A stretch of DNA of 64,000 nucleotides, from positions 1,178,001 through 1,242,000 of the forward strand of contig NZ_CP011805.1 in the NCBI RefSeq assembly GCF_001028625.1, read 5' to 3'. The stretch's first letter is position 1, and each line of letters opens with the position of its first letter. The notes beneath the pieces were generated by a model that had not been told where the DNA came from, did not search any database, and was given only the letters and a program-made list of their open reading frames with translations. Both the position numbers and the translations under genes were made by a program. This stretch comes from Pelagerythrobacter marensis (GTDB lineage: Bacteria; Pseudomonadota; Alphaproteobacteria; Sphingomonadales; Sphingomonadaceae). This document shows, one piece after another, positions 60,302 through 64,000 of this stretch.

Positions 60302-61750
60302 ATGCGCGACCCCGATTCCTTCCTCGCCGCAGCGGCGGACCTGCTCGGCCAGCGCGGTTTCACCCGCGATCCGGAGCTGATGGATGCCTGGCTGACCGAC
60401 TGGCGCGGGCGCTATACCGGCCGGGCGCTGGCCCTGGCCTCCCCCGCATCGACCGCCGAAGTTTCCGCCCTGATGCGTCTGTGCGCCCGGCACCGGGTGC
60501 CGATCGTGCCCCAGGGCGGCAACAGCGGCATGTCGGGCGGCGCCACCCCCGACGATAGCGGGCAGGCGCTGGTTCTCTCACTGCGCCGGATGGACGCGAT
60601 CCGCACGATCGACCGCGATGCGCGGCAGGCGGTGTGCGAGGCGGGGGTCGTGCTCCAGACACTGCACGAAGCGGCTGCGGCCGAGCGGCTGCGGTTCCCG
60701 CTGACGCTGGGGGGCAAGGGGTCCGCGACTGTCGGCGGGCTGATCGCGACCAATGCCGGGGGCACCCAGGTCCTGCGCCACGGCACGATGCGCGCGCAGG
60801 TTCTGGGGCTGGAGGGAGTGCTGGCCGACGGCAGCGTGTTCGATACGCTCACTCCGCTGAAGAAGGACAATCGCGGGTTCGATCTCAAGCAGCTCCTGAT
60901 CGGGTCGGAAGGGACGCTGGGCGTGATTACCGCCGCGACATTGCGCCTCCTGCCCGAAATCGGGGGCCGTGTCGTGTTGTGGGCCGGGCTCAATTCGATC
61001 TCCGACGCGCGCCGCCTGCTGCTCCATTGCGAAGCGCGGGCGGGCGGCGAGATGGAAGGGTTCGAGGTGATCCCGGCGCATTCGCTTGCCGCCGTGCTCG
61101 ACCATCTGCCCGATGCCCGCAGCCCGCTGGCCGGGGATCATCGCTGGCACGCATTGATAGAGCTGGTGGGCGGCCCGGGCGAGGCGGACCGCCTTCCCGC
61201 CCTCGCCGAAAGCCTTCTGGGCCAGGCGTTCGAGGCCGGGCTGGTCGAAGACGCGACGATCGCCGCCAATGAAGCGCAGGCGGAGCAGTTCTGGCTGCTG
61301 CGCGATTCGATCTCCCCGGCGGAACGGGCGATCGGCCCGGCGATGCAGCACGATATCTCCGTTCCGGTGGACCGCATGGCCGCCTTCGTCGAACACGCGG
61401 TGCCGGAGGTGGAGGCCCGCTTTTCCGGCACCCGCGCGGTCGCCTTCGGCCACCTGGGCGACGGCAACGTCCATTTCCACGTGCTTGCCCCGCAAGGCGC
61501 CCCGCGCGGCGAATGGGAAGATGGCGAAGGCAAGGCAATCAGCTCCTTCGTGCACGATCTGGTGACCGACTGGGGCGGTTCGATCAGTGCCGAACACGGC
61601 ATCGGCCAGATGAAGCGCGACGAACTGGAACGCCTGGGCGATCCGGTGGCGATGGCCATGATGCGCAGCGTCAAGCAAGCGCTTGACCCGCAAGGGCTGC
61701 TCAACCCCGGCAAACTCGTTGCGCTTGCGCCGGGAGCTTCCAGCAACTAA
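60302..61750 (+). CDS. FAD-linked oxidoreductase, D-2-hydroxyacid dehydrogenase type
   Basis: A 482-residue flavoenzyme of the VAO/GlcD fold. The FAD-binding part has VPIVPQGGNSGMSGGATP, GGLIATNAGGTQVLRHGTMR and GSEGTLGVIT. The substrate-binding metal-site motif is HLGDGNVHFHV, with EHGIGQMKRDEL near the end. The family includes D-lactate, D-2-hydroxyglutarate and glycolate oxidase subunits; which one is not clear, though single-chain D-2-hydroxyglutarate-type is likely. The start at 60302 follows the family. It is divergent from the exported hypothetical gene. Confidence 0.91.
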   Translation: MRDPDSFLAAAADLLGQRGFTRDPELMDAWLTDWRGRYTGRALALASPASTAEVSALMRLCARHRVPIVPQGGNSGMSGGATPDDSGQALVLSLRRMDAIRTIDRDARQAVCEAGVVLQTLHEAAAAERLRFPLTLGGKGSATVGGLIATNAGGTQVLRHGTMRAQVLGLEGVLADGSVFDTLTPLKKDNRGFDLKQLLIGSEGTLGVITAATLRLLPEIGGRVVLWAGLNSISDARRLLLHCEARAGGEMEGFEVIPAHSLAAVLDHLPDARSPLAGDHRWHALIELVGGPGEADRLPALAESLLGQAFEAGLVEDATIAANEAQAEQFWLLRDSISPAERAIGPAMQHDISVPVDRMAAFVEHAVPEVEARFSGTRAVAFGHLGDGNVHFHVLAPQGAPRGEWEDGEGKAISSFVHDLVTDWGGSISAEHGIGQMKRDELERLGDPVAMAMMRSVKQALDPQGLLNPGKLVALAPGASSN

Positions 61751-61816
61751 GCGCGCCCGATGCGCGGGGCCCGGTCCCTGCCCAACCGATATTTCTAGCG
61801 ACCCGGAGAGATTTCA

Positions 61817-62662
61817 ATGGCCAGCGCGCCCCAGCCTAACCTGCCCCTGTTTTATAACGACCTGATGCCGCTCAACAGCCGCGATCATGCGAAGTGGAAT
61901 ACGCGCACGATCGAATCTGCCAAGTGGCTTTCCGGTCAGCACGCGATCCCGCTGACGGTGGACGAATTCGTCCAGGCGCAGCGCGATTTCCCCATCGTTT
62001 TCTCGTCCGGCGACAACCCGCTGCCGCTGGCCCTGATGGGCCTCAACGAAGGCGTGAACACTTTCGTCGACGAAGAAGGCAAAGTGAACGATCCGGTTTA
62101 CCTGCCGGCCTATATCCGTCGCTACCCCTTCATGCTCGCGCGGCTCAATCAGGATTCGGACGAGCTTTCGCTCTGCTTCGACCCGACGACCGAAGCGGTC
62201 GGCGAGTTCAAGGAAGGCGAATCGCTGTTCGACGACGAGAGCAAGCCGACCGCCGCAACCCAGCGCATTCTCGAATTCTGCCAGCACTTCGAAGAAGCCG
62301 GCCAGCGGACGAAGAACTTCGTCGACGAGCTGAAGAAGCACGAACTGCTGATGGATGGAGAAATCGCCATCACGCAGCAGGACAACCCCGATAATCCTTA
62401 CGTCTATCGCGGTTTCCAGATGGTCAATCAGGAAAAGCTGCGCGAAGTGCGTGGCGACGTTCTGCGGACCTGGAACCAGAACGGCCTGCTCGCGCTGATC
62501 AACGCGCACCTGTTCTCGCTCGATCTGATGCGCTCCATCTTCGCGCGTCAGCAGCAGCAGGGCAAGGGTCCGCAGATCGCCGGCGAAGCCAAGGGCGGCG
62601 ATGCCGGCACGAATGCCAAGGCGAAGGACGCCAAGGCCAAGGACGCGAAAGCCAAAGGCTGA
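61817..62662 (+). CDS. SapC family protein
   Basis: A 281-residue protein of the SapC family. It has FYNDLMPLNSRDHAKWN, HAIPLTVDEFVQAQRDFPIV, DEEGKVNDPVYLPAYIRRYP, and NQEKLREVRGDVLRTWNQNG, the usual blocks. The C-terminal 25 residues form a Lys/Ala/Asp repeat (AKAKDAKAKDAKAKG). SapC was first linked to S-layer operons, but its role in sphingomonads is not known. CGGAGAG lies 8 bases before the start. Two hairpins follow in the 3' region, the second a terminator. Confidence 0.9.
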   Translation: MASAPQPNLPLFYNDLMPLNSRDHAKWNTRTIESAKWLSGQHAIPLTVDEFVQAQRDFPIVFSSGDNPLPLALMGLNEGVNTFVDEEGKVNDPVYLPAYIRRYPFMLARLNQDSDELSLCFDPTTEAVGEFKEGESLFDDESKPTAATQRILEFCQHFEEAGQRTKNFVDELKKHELLMDGEIAITQQDNPDNPYVYRGFQMVNQEKLREVRGDVLRTWNQNGLLALINAHLFSLDLMRSIFARQQQQGKGPQIAGEAKGGDAGTNAKAKDAKAKDAKAKG

Positions 62663-62771
62663 CGCCGCGATGAAGCGATAATTCCGGGCGTCGGGCGGGG
62701 TTGAAACGACCCCCGCCCGCCCCTAGATTGTCCTCGTCGGGATGGCACTCCCCCCTCATGGCCTCCCGACT

Positions 62772-62789
62772 GGTGCACTTCGGTGCACC
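62772..62789 (+). other. Stable UUCG hairpin after sapC-like gene
   Basis: GGTGCAC-TTCG-GTGCACC is a perfect 7-bp stem with the extra-stable C(UUCG)G tetraloop in RNA. It lies 110 bases after the gene's stop, just before the terminator. Confidence 0.6.
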
Positions 62790-62806
62790 TCCTCCCTGAA
62801 CCTTGG

Positions 62807-62839
62807 CCACCTCGTGCATTTTGCACGAGGTGGTTTTTT
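62807..62839 (+). terminator. Rho-independent terminator
   Basis: A 12-bp perfect stem, CCACCTCGTGCA with TGCACGAGGTGG, a TTT loop, then six T. It ends the SapC-family transcript. Confidence 0.95.
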
Positions 62840-62854
62840 CTTGTCCGGTTGTGG

Positions 62855-63814
62855 CTACTCGGCGGCCAGCGGCTGGGCGCTACCGCGCCCCAATGTCGCA
62901 ACCGCATCGCCCAGCTCGCGCACCAGGCCGGTCAGCAATCGGACGATTGCGGGCGCCCGCGCCGAAGGTTCTGCGAAAGCCGCATCGAGATAAGTCGTCC
63001 GGCACAGCTCCAGCTGGATCGCATGAAGCCCGCGCTGGGGCGCGGCATGGCGGTCGAGAATATAGCCGCCGGCATAGGGGCGATTGTGCGCTGCACGACG
63101 CTCATTCCGCGCCAGATAGGCCAGGGCCTGCGCCGACAGGGCGTGATCGCTGGCCGCGCCAAACCGGTCGCCGACGACGAATTCCGCCGGGCGATCGCCG
63201 GGAACGCGCGGCTTCAGCGGCGGCATCGAATGCAGATCGAGCAGCAGGGCCGCGCCCCAGCGATCGCGCAAGGCATCCAGCGCCTCCGCCAAGGCCCGGT
63301 GGTATGGCCGATGGATCTGTTCGATCCGCGCATCCAGATCGACCCGCGCAATCGGCCCCTTCCAGATTTCACCCAGCCCGCCTAGCCGCCGCGGAACCAG
63401 CCCCAGCCCGCTGCGCGACCGCCGGTTATGCAGCGAATGGCGGACCGGGCCGGGCGGCGGCCCCTGCACCATCGACCAGTCGACATCCTCGCAGGAACGG
63501 TTGAGATCGATCATCGCGCGCGGCGCATGGGCCACCAGCAGCCCGGCACCCGTGGCGGCGGCAATGTCGCGCGCCAGCAGGTCGACGTGGCGATCCTCCA
63601 GCCGCAGCGCGCTATATCCCGGATCGCGCATCGCCTCGCGCAGAGCGGGCGGATAGACTTTTCCGGCATGGGGCGCAGCGATCAGCACCGGAATCGGCGT
63701 GTCGGCAGGCAGATGCAACGCAAAGGCCGGCTCCCCCGCGCCAGCGCCGCTGCCGGGAATGGCTCCGCCGAACACGGTGCCCGCCGGATCGGGCGCGGAT
63801 CGCTGGTCGTGCAT
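62855..63814 (-). CDS. N-formylglutamate amidohydrolase family protein
   Basis: A 319-residue zinc hydrolase of the N-formylglutamate deformylase family. Metal-site segments include LIAAPHAGKVYPP, LEDRHVDLLA, HAPRAMIDLNRS and LLDLHSMPPL. The C-terminal GYILDRHAAPQRGLHAIQLE matches the family. The start at 63814 has AAGGGGCGCC upstream. No histidine-degradation genes are adjacent, so a general role in formyl-amino-acid or peptide use is more likely than HutG. It is divergent from cpdR, an arrangement seen in other alphaproteobacteria. Confidence 0.92.
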   Translation of the reverse strand: MHDQRSAPDPAGTVFGGAIPGSGAGAGEPAFALHLPADTPIPVLIAAPHAGKVYPPALREAMRDPGYSALRLEDRHVDLLARDIAAATGAGLLVAHAPRAMIDLNRSCEDVDWSMVQGPPPGPVRHSLHNRRSRSGLGLVPRRLGGLGEIWKGPIARVDLDARIEQIHRPYHRALAEALDALRDRWGAALLLDLHSMPPLKPRVPGDRPAEFVVGDRFGAASDHALSAQALAYLARNERRAAHNRPYAGGYILDRHAAPQRGLHAIQLELCRTTYLDAAFAEPSARAPAIVRLLTGLVRELGDAVATLGRGSAQPLAAE

Positions 63815-63926
63815 GGCGCCCCTTGTCCGCAATTGATCGGCCTGTGTCAAAGCAGGTCTGTACCAAAGCAGGGCAGTCCCGATGCGACCAAAGATTTCTT
63901 AAGCGCGCTGGGATAGGACCGCCGGC

Positions 63927-64000
63927 ATGACGATGACCAGCCGCCTTCGAATCCTCCTTGCAGAAGACGAGGAAGCCATGCGGGACTATCTCGCAGGCGC
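63927..64000 (+). CDS. cpdR: Response regulator, CpdR-type (5' end only)
   Basis: The frame from the ATG at 63927 reads MTMTSRLRILLAEDEEAMRD, then YLAG, and leaves the window. The LRILLAEDEEAMR beginning with the double acidic pocket is the typical CpdR start (single receiver domain that controls CtrA/ClpXP proteolysis in Caulobacter). The second ATG, 63933, is equally possible. Only about 24 codons are visible, so identity rests on this segment and on the neighbour pattern. Confidence 0.75.
   Translation, partial: MTMTSRLRILLAEDEEAMRDYLAG

Noticed and set aside
1..64000. CRISPR arrays, transposases, rRNA genes
   Set aside because: No regularly spaced direct repeats, no transposase or integrase motifs and no rRNA-like sequence were seen.

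Overview
The window is chromosomal DNA of an alphaproteobacterium. It most resembles Sphingomonadales, and within them an Erythrobacteraceae-type genome. The grounds are high GC with dense short-gap operons, CcrM with its GANTC sites, a CpdR-type receiver at the right edge, the infA-maf-RNase G-like-yacG-tRNA-Phe cluster, a SapC-family protein, DUF1285/DUF3597/DUF937 proteins, and a large TonB-dependent receptor. This placement is inferred from gene content only; no rRNA marker is present.

Layout. 1-6465: uvrC (cut by the left edge), a tiny entericidin-like lipoprotein, an HI0933-type flavoprotein and a TonB-dependent receptor with an unusual repeat insert. 6681-8981: infA, maf, RNase G-like, yacG and tRNA-Phe. 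8982-12030: accessory stretch after the tRNA, with an HTH-like protein, a palindromic repeat element, a low-GC solitary HsdR-N nuclease-like gene and a ccdAB toxin-antitoxin pair whose antitoxin is frameshifted at an A8 run. 12041-20630: lepA, a PAS-GGDEF-EAL-PilZ protein, an FprA-type ferredoxin reductase and a D-aminoacylase-type amidohydrolase with an aberrant C-terminal tail that runs into an AT-rich patch holding a small secreted EF-hand protein. 21021-27897: dnaN, fabG-fabD, an LD-carboxypeptidase, tpiA and ppiD. 27902-34037: trpE, trpG and trpD with two unrelated enzymes between them, then folP convergent.

34253-38173: a MarR regulator co-transcribed with an S41 peptidase behind a palindromic operator, then ccrM and rnhB, with a dense cluster of GANTC sites and a perfect DnaA box upstream of ccrM. 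38172-42357: PQQ-type sugar dehydrogenase, GNAT, DUF1285, Nudix and CCA-adding enzyme. 42604-48350: a secreted duplicated-domain protein with a strong terminator, parC, a PfpI-like protein, and an RsbQ-type hydrolase overlapping a PAS-histidine kinase. 48417-51661: adrenodoxin-type ferredoxin and two tandem cysteine desulfurases (one without a normal start codon), divergent from an alpha/beta hydrolase. 51855-62662: TonB, small membrane and DUF proteins, a DUF885 lipoprotein, a PDZ aspartyl protease, a long gene-free stretch, a DEAD-box helicase, a GlcD-type flavoprotein and SapC. 62855-64000: N-formylglutamate amidohydrolase, divergent from the start of cpdR.

Most of the window is housekeeping: DNA repair and replication, translation, fatty acid, tryptophan and folate synthesis, and Fe-S assembly. 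The points most worth a second look are the RsbQ/PAS-kinase pair, the repeat insert in the TonB receptor, the GANTC/DnaA-box control region of ccrM, the EF-hand miniprotein in the AT-rich patch, and the frameshifted ccdA. No CRISPR array, transposase, integrase or rRNA was seen.
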